Assembly (NCBI GenBank): GCA_963758365.1 | Contig: CAVWVB010000001.1 | Location: 2,294,001-2,358,000, forward strand | DNA from: Dokdonella_A sp963758365 | GTDB taxonomy: Bacteria; Pseudomonadota; Gammaproteobacteria; Xanthomonadales; Rhodanobacteraceae | Direction: 5' to 3' | DNA length: 64,000 nucleotides | Made by a program: the position numbers and the translations under genes | Shown: piece after piece, positions 53,116 to 62,079 of the stretch | How the letters are laid out: each line of letters begins with the position of its first letter | Position numbering within the stretch: position 1 is the first letter of the stretch | Notes under the pieces: generated by a model | Database searches by the model: none | Seen by the model: only the letters and a program-made list of their open reading frames with translations | Told to the model about the DNA's origin: nothing

Positions 53116-53964
53116 ATGCCCCCGAACCCCGAATCCCGAATCCCAGATCCCGGCTCGATCGCGTTCGTCGGCGGCGGCAACATGGCGCGCAGCCTGATCG
53201 GCGCGCTGGTCCAGCGCGGTACGCGCGCCGCTTCGATTGCGGTGGCCGAGCCGAACGCGGACTTGCGTGCGACGCTGCATCGCGACTTCGGCGTCGCCGT
53301 GCACGAGAGCGCGTCCGCGGCAGCCGGACAGGCCGCGACGATCGTGCTTGCGGTCAAGCCGCAAGTCCTCAAGACCGTCTGCACGGAGCTCGCGGCGACC
53401 GTCGCCGAGGCGCGTCCGCTGCTGATATCGATCGCGGCCGGGATCCGCATCGACCAGTTGCGCGGCTGGCTCGGCGCCGATCTGCCGATCGTGCGCGCGA
53501 TGCCCAATACGCCGGCGCTGATCGGCGCCGGCGCGACCGGACTGATCGCCAATGCGGCGACCAGCGCGGAGCAGCGCGCTGCAGCCGAGACGATCCTCGG
53601 CGCGGCCGGCCTTTGCGAATGGATCGCGAGCGAAGCGCTGCTGGACGTGGTGACCGCGCTGTCGGGTTCCGGACCCGCGTATTTCTTCCTGCTCGTCGAG
53701 GCACTCGAGGACGCCGCGGTCGACCAGGGTTTGCCGCGCGCGGTTGCGCGCCGCCTGGCTGCGCAGACCTGTCTCGGCGCCGGACGCATGCTGGTCGAGG
53801 ATGGCGAGGCACCCGCGCTGCTGCGCGAGCGCGTGACGTCGCCGGGCGGCACCACGGCCGCCGCACTCGATGCATTCGCGCAGGGAGGGCTGCGCGAGCT
53901 GGTTGCGGCTGCGGTCGCCGCAGCGACGCGACGCGGCCGTGAACTGTCCGCGCAGTACTCGTGA
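53116..53964 (+). CDS. proC: pyrroline-5-carboxylate reductase ProC
   Basis: 282 residues. NADP-binding IAFVGGGNMARSLIGAL, VLAVKPQVL, VRAMPNTPALIGAGATGL and the final proline-binding LSGSGPAYFFLLVEALEDAAV with VTSPGGTTAAALDAF. It catalyses the last step of proline synthesis. ATG 53116 leaves about ten extra N-terminal residues (PNPESRIPDPGS) encoded by CCCGAATCCCGAATCCC-like DNA; alternatives are at 53107 and 53080. Confidence 0.94.
   Translation: MPPNPESRIPDPGSIAFVGGGNMARSLIGALVQRGTRAASIAVAEPNADLRATLHRDFGVAVHESASAAAGQAATIVLAVKPQVLKTVCTELAATVAEARPLLISIAAGIRIDQLRGWLGADLPIVRAMPNTPALIGAGATGLIANAATSAEQRAAAETILGAAGLCEWIASEALLDVVTALSGSGPAYFFLLVEALEDAAVDQGLPRAVARRLAAQTCLGAGRMLVEDGEAPALLRERVTSPGGTTAAALDAFAQGGLRELVAAAVAAATRRGRELSAQYS
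53124..53149 (+). repeat. CGAATCCC short tandem repeat at the proC start
   Basis: Near-perfect repeats of CGAATCCC (CCCCGAATCCCGAATCCC, then a diverged copy) lie inside the first codons of proC. Similar ATTCGGG-type repeats are common in Xanthomonad intergenic DNA. Here they appear captured into coding sequence and encode NPESRIP. Confidence 0.6.
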
Positions 53965-54077
53965 TTCCACGCTGCACCCGTGCGCATCGGCAGGAGCCGC
54001 GAAAAATTCCGGCCCCCCGCTTCGCATCCGCGCCTCCGGCACTTTGATTGCACCCACACCAGGAACGCATACGCACC

Positions 54078-54653
54078 ATGGGTTATGTCGCCAACGCCGG
54101 TCAGCTGCTGATCAATTTCGCTTTCGGTGCACTGATCGCGCTGGTCGTACTGCGCGTGCTGCTGCAGCTGGTCCGCGCGAATTTCTACAACCCGGTCTGC
54201 CAGTTCATCTACAAACTGACCAATCCGGTGCTGATGCCGCTGCGCAAGGTGATCCCGGCCTGGCGCAGCATCGATGTCGCCGCGGTACTGCTTGCGTGGC
54301 TGCTGACCGCGATCAAGCTCGCGATGCTCTATGCGTTGGCCGGGCACAGTCTCGGCGTGCTGGGTCTCTCCGTCATGGCACTCGCCGATCTGATCGACTT
54401 CGTGCTGATGCTCTATCTGGGCCTGATACTGGTTCGCGTCGTGCTGAGCTTTATCAGTCTGGAACGCGGCAACCCGATCGTGCCGCTCGTGTTCCAGCTC
54501 ACCGAACCGGTGCTGCAGCCAATCCGGCGGCATCTGCCGACGCTCGGGGGGTTCGATCTGTCGCCGATGCTGGCCTGGCTTGCGATCATGCTCGCGCGCG
54601 TGCTGATCGTCGCGCCGGTGCTCGACTACGGGCTGCGTCTGGCCCAGGGATAG
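54078..54653 (+). CDS. yggT: YggT family membrane protein
   Basis: 191 residues, two YggT repeats with two helices each: LRVLLQLVRANFYNPVCQFIYKLTNPVLMPLRKVIP and LRVVLSFISLERGNPIVPLVFQLTEPVLQPIRRHLP. The family is linked to osmotic or division-related functions, unproven. It follows proC as in most gammaproteobacteria. Confidence 0.93.
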   Translation: MGYVANAGQLLINFAFGALIALVVLRVLLQLVRANFYNPVCQFIYKLTNPVLMPLRKVIPAWRSIDVAAVLLAWLLTAIKLAMLYALAGHSLGVLGLSVMALADLIDFVLMLYLGLILVRVVLSFISLERGNPIVPLVFQLTEPVLQPIRRHLPTLGGFDLSPMLAWLAIMLARVLIVAPVLDYGLRLAQG

Positions 54654-54690
54654 CGCGTCCGACCGAGGCGACACGATCGCGACTGCGCCG

Positions 54691-55497
54691 CTACGCAGCC
54701 CGGTCCGCCCACGCAGCGATCACGCGATGCAGCGCGTCGACGCCATCGGACAAGGCGGCCGGACCCGGCTGCAGGATGATCGGCGACTTGATCTCGTGCA
54801 GCTCGCGGTCGCGCACCGCGGGGATCCGATCCCAACCCGCCCGCGCGGCGACGTGCTCCGGCCGAAACTTCTTGCCGCACCACGAACCGAAGATGATGTC
54901 CGGCGCGCGCCGCACGACTTCGACCGGGTCGGCGAGGATACGGTCGCGCGCGAGAGGTTTTTCCGCGCGCTCCGGAAACACGTCGTCGCCGCCGGCAATG
55001 CGGATCAGCTCGGCGACCCACTGGATGCCGCTGATCGGCGGATCGTCCCATTCCTCGAAGTAGACGCGCGGGCGACGCGGCAACGCCGCGGCCGCGCGCG
55101 CCACTTCGGCGAGGTGCGAGCGCGCGGCGCTCGCGAGTTCGTCTGCGCGCGCCGCGGCGCCGACCAGCGCGCCGAGGCGACGCATGTAGTCGACGATGCC
55201 GTCGACGCTGCGGTGGTTGCTGATCCAGACTTCGACGCCGGCCTTGATCAGTTCGCGTGCGATATCGGCCTGGATGTCGGAAAAACCGATCACGAAATCC
55301 GGCTGCAGCGCGAGAATCGCGCCAATCTTCGCGCTCGTGAATGCCGAGACCCTGGGCTTTTCCCTGCGCGCGCGCGGCGGGCGCACCGTGAACCCGGAGA
55401 TGCCGACGATGCGATCCTGCTCGCCGAGCGCGTACAGCACCTCGGTCGGCTCCTCGGTCAGGCAGACGATGCGGCGCGGGCCGATGGCGTTCGACAT
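54691..55497 (-). CDS. BtuF-like cobalamin/siderophore-type binding protein, no signal peptide
   Basis: 268 residues. It has the helical-backbone binding fold of BtuF: RIVCLTEEPTEVLYALGEQDRIVGIS, LQPDFVIGFSDIQADI, WISNHRSVDGIVDYMRRLG and HEIKSPIILQPGPA. No signal sequence is visible in front of the ATG at 55497, so it would stay in the cytoplasm unless an unusual start is used. No transporter genes are adjacent. Ligand uncertain. Confidence 0.82.
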   Translation of the reverse strand: MSNAIGPRRIVCLTEEPTEVLYALGEQDRIVGISGFTVRPPRARREKPRVSAFTSAKIGAILALQPDFVIGFSDIQADIARELIKAGVEVWISNHRSVDGIVDYMRRLGALVGAAARADELASAARSHLAEVARAAAALPRRPRVYFEEWDDPPISGIQWVAELIRIAGGDDVFPERAEKPLARDRILADPVEVVRRAPDIIFGSWCGKKFRPEHVAARAGWDRIPAVRDRELHEIKSPIILQPGPAALSDGVDALHRVIAAWADRAA

Positions 55498-55529
55498 GCG
55501 CCGATTCTCGCACGCGCAATCCCGCGCGA

Positions 55530-55886
55530 TCAGGGCAGAGGCAATCCCGATTCGTCGACGAAGATCGCGGGGACCTGCCAGGGATGGTGCGCGCGGATAC
55601 CCTCGACGATCAGGCGGCGCAGACGCACCTCGTCCCGCGGGATGCAGAATTCGATGCGCACGCTCGAGGCCTCGACCCGCTCGCCGATCGCACCGCTGGC
55701 CGGATTGGCGCCGGGCAGCGGCAGGAACTGCTCGCTGCCGGGTGCGGAAGACCACACGACTTCGGCGTAGTCGCCGATGCGCAGGTCGTCGATCGCGCAT
55801 ACGCCGTCGATGACCCGCCGCGCATGCGCGGCGGGAACGAACACGGTGACCCGGTAGACCGGCAGCAGCTTCAGCATCGCGGTCAC
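55530..55886 (-). CDS. NIF3/YqfO-like small domain protein
   Basis: 118 residues resembling the CutA-like inserted domain of YqfO/NIF3 proteins: YRVTVFVPAAHARRVIDGVC, IGDYAEVVWSSAPGSEQFLPLPGANPASG and VRIEFCIPRDEV. Stand-alone versions are common in Xanthomonads; no function known. It starts at a GTG (55886) overlapping the pdxH stop; an internal ATG is at 55877. Confidence 0.72.
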   Translation of the reverse strand: MTAMLKLLPVYRVTVFVPAAHARRVIDGVCAIDDLRIGDYAEVVWSSAPGSEQFLPLPGANPASGAIGERVEASSVRIEFCIPRDEVRLRRLIVEGIRAHHPWQVPAIFVDESGLPLP

Positions 55887-56488
55887 GGATACAGCATGCG
55901 CCGCGACCAGACCCCATCGGCGGCGCGTTCATAGACCTGGCGCTCGTGCAGACGGAACGCAGCGCCGTACCAGAACTCGATGCGGTCGGGCGCGACCACG
56001 TAACCGCCCCAGTGCGGCGGACGCGGCACCGGTCCATCGCCGAAACGCTGCTCGAACTCCGCGATGCGCGCCTCGAACTCGGCAGGGTCGGCGAGTGTCT
56101 GCGACTGCTGCGACGCCCAGGCACCGATCTGGCTGCCGTGGGGGCGCGTCGCGAAGTACGCGTCGGACTCCTGCGCTGGCAACTTGTGCACACGGCCTTC
56201 GATGCGCACCTGCACGCCATCGCGCAAGGTCTTCCAGTGGAAGCACAAAGCCGCCTGCGCATGGACCTCGAGCTGGTGCCCTTTCGCGCTCGTGTAGTTG
56301 CTGTGGAAGCGGAAGCCGCGGGCGTCGAAGCCCTTGAGCAGCACGATCCGCGCGGAAACGCGACCGTCGGCAACGGTTGCGAGGGTCATCGCGGTCGGCT
56401 CCGGGTCGGAAGCCGCGCGCGCGTCGTCGAGAAGACCGCGGAACGTCGCGAGCGCCTCCTGATACAGTGCGTCGGCCGCAGCGTTCAT
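55883..56488 (-). CDS. pdxH: pyridoxamine 5'-phosphate oxidase PdxH
   Basis: 201 residues. FMN-binding flavoprotein that oxidises PNP or PMP to PLP. Motifs: AMTLATV, RIVLLKGFDARGFRFHSNYTSAKG, FHWKTLRDGVQVRIEGRVHKL, SQIGAWASQQSQTL and the final FWYGAAFRLHERQVYER. It complements pdxA in this window for PLP synthesis. Its stop overlaps the NIF3-like gene. Confidence 0.95.
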   Translation of the reverse strand: MNAAADALYQEALATFRGLLDDARAASDPEPTAMTLATVADGRVSARIVLLKGFDARGFRFHSNYTSAKGHQLEVHAQAALCFHWKTLRDGVQVRIEGRVHKLPAQESDAYFATRPHGSQIGAWASQQSQTLADPAEFEARIAEFEQRFGDGPVPRPPHWGGYVVAPDRIEFWYGAAFRLHERQVYERAADGVWSRRMLYP

Positions 56489-56610
56489 CGGTTCGTTCTT
56501 CGCCTGTGCGCGGGACGATGCGCGACCTTGCCGGTGACGCGGGACAGGGCATCGTGATCCATGATGAGCATCGGCAGCGCGCACTCTCGTCGAAACTCGG
56601 CAATCCGCGC

Positions 56611-57474
56611 ATGATACGTAGCCAGCGCCAGACTCGCACGCCGCCCGGTTACGCCGGGCCGGTCGTCGCGGCCACGCTCGATGCGCTGCTCGCGATGCCG
56701 CCACGGGCTGCAATCCGCGCACCCCCGCCCAGGATCTTCGGAATTTCCGGCCTGCCCGGTTGCGGCAAGACCACGTTCGCACACCAGCTGGCAACGGCCG
56801 CGGGCGCGCGGGGCATGCGCTCGCTGGTCGTTTCCCTCGATGATTTCTATCTCGGCCGGCGCGAGCGCCGCTGCCTCGCGCGCGAGGTGCATCCGTTGCT
56901 GGCGACGCGCGGCGTGCCGGGCACCCACGATGTCGACCGCCTCGAACGCGTGCTCGACACGCTCGGCCGCGCGAGCCGCCGCGAACCCGTCGCGCTGCCG
57001 CGTTTCGACAAGGGCCGCGACACCCGCGCTGCACCCTCGCGATGGTGCCTGGTTACGCAGGCGCCCGACCTGGTTCTGCTCGAAGGCTGGTGCGTCGGCG
57101 CCGTGCCGCAGGCGGCCGCGGCATTGCGACGAGCGTGCAATCGGCTGGAACGCGACGAAGACCCGGACCGGATCTGGCGCAGCTGGGTCAACGCGCGCCT
57201 CGCCGAAGCCGATGCGCGGCTCTGGCGGCGTCTCGATCGGCTGGTTCTGCTCGAAGCGCCCGCGTTCGCTGTCGTGGCGCACTGGCGTGACGAACAGGAG
57301 CGCGTCCTGCGCGCACGCAAGGCGCCGCGCGCGATGAGCGCCGCAGCGCTGCGGCGCTTTCTGATGCACTACGAACGAATCGGCCGCCACGCGCTGCGCG
57401 AACTGCCTGCGCGCGCGGACCTGCGCATCCGTCTGGATGGAAATCGCGGCGTCCGGCAGATCGTGATCGCCTGA
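56611..57474 (+). CDS. P-loop kinase related to D-glycerate 3-kinase
   Basis: 287 residues. Walker A GLPGCGKTT at 47-55, SLDDFYLGRRERR, RGVPGTHDVDRLE, LPRFDKGRD and LVLLEGWCVGAVP. These are the plant-type GLYK motifs, whose enzymes phosphorylate D-glycerate. A pantothenate/uridine-kinase-like relative is the alternative. ATG 56611 is chosen over the open frame upstream (to 56377), which would overlap pdxH on the opposite strand. Confidence 0.78.
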   Translation: MIRSQRQTRTPPGYAGPVVAATLDALLAMPPRAAIRAPPPRIFGISGLPGCGKTTFAHQLATAAGARGMRSLVVSLDDFYLGRRERRCLAREVHPLLATRGVPGTHDVDRLERVLDTLGRASRREPVALPRFDKGRDTRAAPSRWCLVTQAPDLVLLEGWCVGAVPQAAAALRRACNRLERDEDPDRIWRSWVNARLAEADARLWRRLDRLVLLEAPAFAVVAHWRDEQERVLRARKAPRAMSAAALRRFLMHYERIGRHALRELPARADLRIRLDGNRGVRQIVIA

Positions 57475-57836
57475 CCTCGGCTGGCCACGCCGGTTGCAAC
57501 CTGCGAGCACGGCCGCGGCCCGGCCACGCCGATGGCTTTGCAGACTCGCGCGCCGGTGACGCGCTGCGCGATCTCGTTGGCTCTTCGAGCAAGTCTGCGC
57601 GAGACGGGAGATGTCCGGGCGACGCTCTGGCGCCCTACGCGGGTGCACGTGCCGCCGGCTTCGCTGCCGCGTTCTGGTGACCTGTAACAGAGGAATCAAA
57701 GCAACCCGCTTGGTCTCGCGGCGCCGCGCCTGGCCCTCGCTCGACCCATGGGCACCGCCATGGGCCTCGCTGCGGGCCGGCGCCCGCCACCACGATTCCG
57801 GCGCGATTCCTCTTCCACTTCCTCTGTTACAGGCCA
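57475..57836. other. 362-base stretch holding a long-range inverted repeat
   Basis: Between the kinase gene (plus strand) and the convergent response regulator. No gene seen. It contains the arms of the inverted repeat at 57681-57834; the DNA between them is GC-rich with repeated CCATGGGC/GCCATGGGC motifs. Confidence 0.6.
57681..57834. repeat. 15-bp perfect inverted repeat with 124-base spacer
   Basis: CCTGTAACAGAGGAA (57681-57695) and its exact reverse complement (57820-57834). Similarity continues outward, TCTGGTGA against TCTAGTGG, giving 23 bp with two mismatches. The right arm ends three bases before the stop codon of the response regulator gene. This could be a small non-autonomous mobile element, a pair of operator sites or a long hairpin. 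No target-site duplication is clear. Confidence 0.75.
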
Positions 57837-58535
57837 CTAGACCTGTTCGAGACGGTATCCGTGCTGATAGATCGCCGCGAGCCGCCAGCCGTGATCGCCG
57901 TTGAGTTCGAGCTTTCTGCGCAGGCGGCTGACATGGGTGTCGACGGTACGGGTGGAGACCGCGGCACTCAGATTCCAGACGCTCGCGAGCAACGCTTCGC
58001 GGCTGACGATGCGCCCCTGGCGTCTGAACAGGAAGCCGGCGAGATCGAATTCGCGCTGGGTCAGCTCGACTTCGCGTCCGTCGATGCCGATGCGCCGGCG
58101 TTTGAAGTCGACCGAGTAGGGTGCGGCATGGATCACGTCCGCGGCATCGGAATCGGCACCGACCCGGCGCAGGACCGCAGCGACCCGCGCAAGCAGCTCG
58201 CGCTGCTTGGGCGGCTTGACGACGTAATCGTCGCCGCCGCTGGCGAGACCGCGCACGATGTCGTCCTCGCTGTCGCGTGCGGTAAGGAACAGCACCGGCA
58301 GCCGGCTGTTGGCCGACGAGCGGATCGTCTCGATCACGTCGATGCCGCTGCCATCGGGCAGCATCCAGTCGAGCAGCAGCAGATCGATCGCTTCGCTGCC
58401 CTGGCGACGCCGGAATTCCGTTGCATTGCGAAAAAGACGGATCGAGTACCCCGCCTGTTCAAGCCACTGACCGACCAGCGCGGCCATGTCCGCATCGTCC
58501 TCGAGCAAGCCGACGACCAGGGCGGACGTGTTCAT
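57837..58535 (-). CDS. orphan OmpR-family response regulator
   Basis: 232 residues. Receiver with LEDD (11-14), D56 in LLLLDWMLPDGSGID and LASGGDDYVVKPPKQREL; winged helix VELTQREFDLAGFLFRRQG to DTHVSRLRRKLEL. No histidine kinase gene is near, so it is an orphan. The region after its stop contains the inverted repeat. Confidence 0.88.
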   Translation of the reverse strand: MNTSALVVGLLEDDADMAALVGQWLEQAGYSIRLFRNATEFRRRQGSEAIDLLLLDWMLPDGSGIDVIETIRSSANSRLPVLFLTARDSEDDIVRGLASGGDDYVVKPPKQRELLARVAAVLRRVGADSDAADVIHAAPYSVDFKRRRIGIDGREVELTQREFDLAGFLFRRQGRIVSREALLASVWNLSAAVSTRTVDTHVSRLRRKLELNGDHGWRLAAIYQHGYRLEQV

Positions 58536-58580
58536 GGCTCGCGGGACCGGCTAGGCGCAGATTGGGTCGCGCGGCCGCAA

Positions 58581-58784
58581 TCAGTCGACGATGAAGTTGA
58601 TGCGCATGTTGACGCGCCACTCGCTGATGCTGCCGTCGTCGGCCGTCGCAACCTTGATCTCGTTGATCCAGGCGCCCTTTATGTTCTTCACCGACTTGGA
58701 CATCTTGCGCAGTCCCTGCTGCACCGCATCCTCGATGCCTTTCGGCGACGAGCTGTTGAGTTCGATGACCTTGGCCACTGACAT
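58581..58784 (-). CDS. dodecin family protein
   Basis: 67 residues, complete. VAKVIELNSSSPKGIEDAVQQGLRKMSKSVKNIKGAWI and WRVNMRINFIVD are the dodecin sequence. Dodecins form twelve-subunit shells that store flavins or CoA. Stands alone with its own ribosome site (GGAG). Confidence 0.94.
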   Translation of the reverse strand: MSVAKVIELNSSSPKGIEDAVQQGLRKMSKSVKNIKGAWINEIKVATADDGSISEWRVNMRINFIVD

Positions 58785-58896
58785 GACGGACTCCTGCAGG
58801 GAAGGTCACCGCACTATAACAAAGACCGCATGCGGCGGAAGCCCGGCCACCACCCGCGCAGGCGGTCCGGTGCGACCACGCGGCACGCCGCATGCT

Positions 58897-59394
58897 TCAG
58901 AGGATGGCCCGGCCATCCTCGCGCGGCAGACAGCGCAGCCAGATCAGGAACACGACCAGCGCATCGAGAATGATCAACGCCTGCCAGAGATACAGATGGA
59001 ACCATTCGAACCAGACCAGGTTCCACTGTCCAAGATAGAACAGGCTGATAATCCGGACCAGATTGAGCGCCTGGATCGCGAATATTCCGATCCCGATACC
59101 TGCCAGTCGGTGCTTCCATGGCGCAGGGAACGCGAGCATCGCCGACACCAGGATGATCACGGCCTCGACTCCGTTGCAGCCACGTACGATGCTGATCGCG
59201 AACCCGTTGGCGGTGCTGTGGATCTCGTTGCGGACCACGAACACATGCGAATCGAAGCGGTCGACGATCCAGACGCAGACCTGAGCGATCGCATCGGTGA
59301 ACGGCGCGATCACGTGCCGATCGACCGGCTGCCACACCTCGGCCACGAACAGCACGGCGAGAATGGCGATGAACGAAAGCATGAAACGCAACAT
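58897..59394 (-). CDS. xrtH: exosortase, XrtH type
   Basis: 165 residues with about six short hydrophobic segments. The catalytic positions of exosortases are visible: Cys73 in VRGCNGVEAVIIL, Arg114 in ALNLVRIISLFYLG and His133 in WFEWFHLYLWQA. The short single-domain form and the CNGVEA wording fit exosortase H, which processes IPTLxxWG-type C-terminal tags. No EpsI-like or polysaccharide genes are adjacent, and I found no protein with such a tag in this window. Confidence 0.82.
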   Translation of the reverse strand: MLRFMLSFIAILAVLFVAEVWQPVDRHVIAPFTDAIAQVCVWIVDRFDSHVFVVRNEIHSTANGFAISIVRGCNGVEAVIILVSAMLAFPAPWKHRLAGIGIGIFAIQALNLVRIISLFYLGQWNLVWFEWFHLYLWQALIILDALVVFLIWLRCLPREDGRAIL

Positions 59395-59561
59395 GGCGGC
59401 TGAAGCCGAGGCCTGGGGCTGGGAGGGCGGGCTGGAGCGGACGCATGCGATCCGTGCGCGCGGCCGGGAACCGGGGCATCCGGTCTCCGTCGCGGATTCT
59501 CGCACGCGGGCATTCGCGGCGTGTCCAATGCCCTGCGCCCCGCTTTTGCTAGCATCCTCCC

Positions 59562-60113
59562 ATGAACCCCGCGCCCAATCTGTTTCTGGTCGGCCCGATG
59601 GGAGCGGGCAAGACCACGGTCGGACGCCAGCTGGCGGAACTGTTCCGCATGCCGTTTTTCGATCTGGACCACGAAATCGAGACCCGGACCGGGGCCGCGG
59701 TCGGGCTGGTCTTCGAACTCGAGGGCGAACCCGGATTCCGTCGCCGCGAGCGCAGCCTGCTTGGCGAATTGACTGCGCGCAACGGACTCGTGCTGGCCAC
59801 CGGGGGCGGCGCGGTGCTCGATGCCGACAACCGCAGGATCCTGCGCGAGCGCGGATTCGTGATCTGGCTCGATGCGAGCGTAGACGCGCAGCTCGCGCGG
59901 CTCGGCCGCGATCGGCAGCGCCCGCTCCTGCAGACCGCGGATCGGCGCGCGCGTCTCGACCGCCTCGCAGCGGAACGCAATCCGCTGTACGCGGAAATCG
60001 CCGACCTGCACATCGCCTCGGCCGGAACCGGCAACAGCGCGCACGTCGCGCATGATCTGCTCGATCTGCTCGAGGCCCGCTGGCGCCGCGGCAATGCGGC
60101 CGTGGTCGCATGA
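59562..60113 (+). CDS. aroK: shikimate kinase AroK
   Basis: 183 residues. Walker A GPMGAGKTT (11-19), the substrate motif FDLDHEIETRTG, GFRRRERSLL and the central ATGGGAVL, with lid region DRQRPLLQTAD. Phosphorylates shikimate. Its stop overlaps the aroB start (ATGA). Confidence 0.96.
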   Translation: MNPAPNLFLVGPMGAGKTTVGRQLAELFRMPFFDLDHEIETRTGAAVGLVFELEGEPGFRRRERSLLGELTARNGLVLATGGGAVLDADNRRILRERGFVIWLDASVDAQLARLGRDRQRPLLQTADRRARLDRLAAERNPLYAEIADLHIASAGTGNSAHVAHDLLDLLEARWRRGNAAVVA

Positions 60114-61183
60114 GCGTCACCACGGTCGACGTCGGTCTCGGCGCACGCGGCTATGCGGTCCGGATCGGCGCCGGACTTCTCGCCGACGCATCGCAGTGGC
60201 GTGCGGCCATCGCTGGTCGGCAGGTGCTGGTGGTAACCAACGAGACCGTTGCACCGCTTTATCTGCAACGCGTCGCGGCCGGCCTGCAGGGTCTCGACCA
60301 TGCTGCCCTTGTTCTCGCGGATGGCGAGATCCACAAGACGCTCGCGCGCGCGGGCGACGTATTCGATCGACTCGCGGCGCTCGGCGCGAATCGTGATGCG
60401 ACGATCATCGCGCTCGGCGGCGGCGTGATCGGCGATCTCGCGGGCTTCGCCGCGGCGTGCTGGATGCGCGGCATCGATTTCGTCCAGATGCCGACGACCC
60501 TGCTCGCAATGGTCGACTCGTCGGTCGGCGGCAAGACCGGCGTGAACCTGCGCGCCGGCAAGAACCTGGTCGGCGCGTTCCACCAGCCACGGCTCGTCGT
60601 CGCCGACACGACCACGCTCGGGACGCTGCCCGCGCGCGAGTACCGCGCGGGTCTCGCCGAAATCGTCAAGTACGGGGCGCTCGGCGACGCTGAATTCTTC
60701 GCATGGCTGGAACGCCACGCGGAAGCGATCGCGGCGCGCGACGACACGCTGCTGACCGAAGCGATCGCGACGAGTTGCCGCCACAAGGCCGGCGTGGTTG
60801 CGCGCGACGAACACGAACACGGCGAGCGCGCGCTGCTCAACTTCGGCCACACGTTCGGCCATGCACTCGAAGCCGTCGCGGGCTACGGCCAGCTGCTGCA
60901 CGGCGAGGCGGTCGCGATCGGCATGGTCCTCGCCGCGCGCCTGTCGACCGCACTCGGTCTCGCGACGCCGGAGGACGCGCAGCGCCTCGCCACGCTGCTC
61001 GCCGCATTCGGACTTCCCGTCGCCGCGCCGCCCCGCGATCCCGGGCCGCTGCTGCAATCGATGCGCCTCGACAAGAAGAACCGCGGCGGTCATCTGCGCC
61101 TGATCCTCTGGCGCGGCATCGGCCGTGCAGAGGTCGTGTCCGACGTCCCGCTCGAGGCGATCCGCGGCGTGCTCGCGATCTGA
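60110..61183 (+). CDS. aroB: 3-dehydroquinate synthase AroB
   Basis: 357 residues. NAD-binding ALGGGVIGDLAGFAAACWMRG, QMPTTLLAMVDSSVGGKTGVN, KNLVGAFHQP and metal-site HTFGHALE and HGEAVAIGM. Converts DAHP to 3-dehydroquinate, the second step of the shikimate pathway. Coupled to aroK. Confidence 0.97.
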   Translation: MSVTTVDVGLGARGYAVRIGAGLLADASQWRAAIAGRQVLVVTNETVAPLYLQRVAAGLQGLDHAALVLADGEIHKTLARAGDVFDRLAALGANRDATIIALGGGVIGDLAGFAAACWMRGIDFVQMPTTLLAMVDSSVGGKTGVNLRAGKNLVGAFHQPRLVVADTTTLGTLPAREYRAGLAEIVKYGALGDAEFFAWLERHAEAIAARDDTLLTEAIATSCRHKAGVVARDEHEHGERALLNFGHTFGHALEAVAGYGQLLHGEAVAIGMVLAARLSTALGLATPEDAQRLATLLAAFGLPVAAPPRDPGPLLQSMRLDKKNRGGHLRLILWRGIGRAEVVSDVPLEAIRGVLAI

Positions 61184-61237
61184 GCCGGCGCTCCGGCAGC
61201 GTCCGCGCAATGCACCGCGAAACACCGCGCTTGCAGC

Positions 61238-61898
61238 CTATTGATCGAAGCCGTCGACGAGGATCGCGTCGAGGTCATACGCCCAGAGCTGCCCGCCCGC
61301 TTCCCGCGTGCGCGCAGCGACGATCAGATGCCGGCCGACCACGCGTGGCATGGTCAGGTCCACGTCCGGCTCGAAATAGTCGGTTGGTGCAGCCGATGGA
61401 AGCGGCAGCCTCAGCGTTCCGTCGGCGGGACCGTCACCGCGGACAATCGCCGAGTAGATCGGCAGGAACACGCCGATGCCATCGCTCGCCGTGAACGGAC
61501 CTTTCGCGAACGGGCACTGGATCGGGAAGTCAACGCCGACAACGTGGCTCGCCGTCACATCGCCTGGGCCAGCCGTCCACAGGTGCCAGCCCCCGCCAAA
61601 CCGGCTCAACTCTCGAGATCTCGAGCGTAGCGCTGACCTGCCGCGTACCCGCGGGCGCGCCGTCGGTGACCCAGAGCCGCCCGAGCACCCCAAAATAGAG
61701 AACGTGATCCACCGCAGTGGACGCATCGGAACGGCGCGCCAGCCCGGCATCGATCATTTCCGGGGTCGACGGATTTACCCAGCCGCCCACCTGGGTCGTC
61801 GTGACCTGCACCGGACGCGCGAACTGCGCATGCCCCGGCGCGCCGAACGCGAACAGGCACGCAAGGACCGCGGCCATTCGTGCCATGGACGTGGACAT
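61238..61898 (-). pseudogene. exported ELWVTDG-type protein with DGFD tag, frameshifted
   Basis: Starts at ATG 61898 with a signal peptide (MARMAAVLACLFAFGAPGHA) and continues to LYFGVLGRLWVTDGAPAGT and VSATLEISR in one frame. The sensible continuation, LSRFGGGWHLWTAGPGDVTASHVVG to YDLDAILVDGFDQ, is in another frame. The switch lies at or next to the 14-bp palindrome CTCGAGATCTCGAG (61612-61625). About 219 codons in total. A one- or two-base indel, real or a sequence error. Confidence 0.72.
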
Positions 61899-62079
61899 GG
61901 CCACTCGGTTTCCCCCTCTCCTGTTTCGACCTGCGAAGCCTACTCCGCAACGAGAGCGATACCGGGTCATCGCCTCGCCATGGCTAGCGCAATCCCATCG
62001 ATGTTGCCGCAGCTCATGCCGCGGATTGCGCAGAGCGCGATGGCGCAGGTCGCGACCGGCGCCGGTTACAATCGGATCC

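Noticed and set aside
51273..53942. Open plus-strand frame of 889 codons across pilT, yggS and proC
   Set aside because: Shadow of pilT on the other strand and of yggS/proC in another frame; no domain visible.
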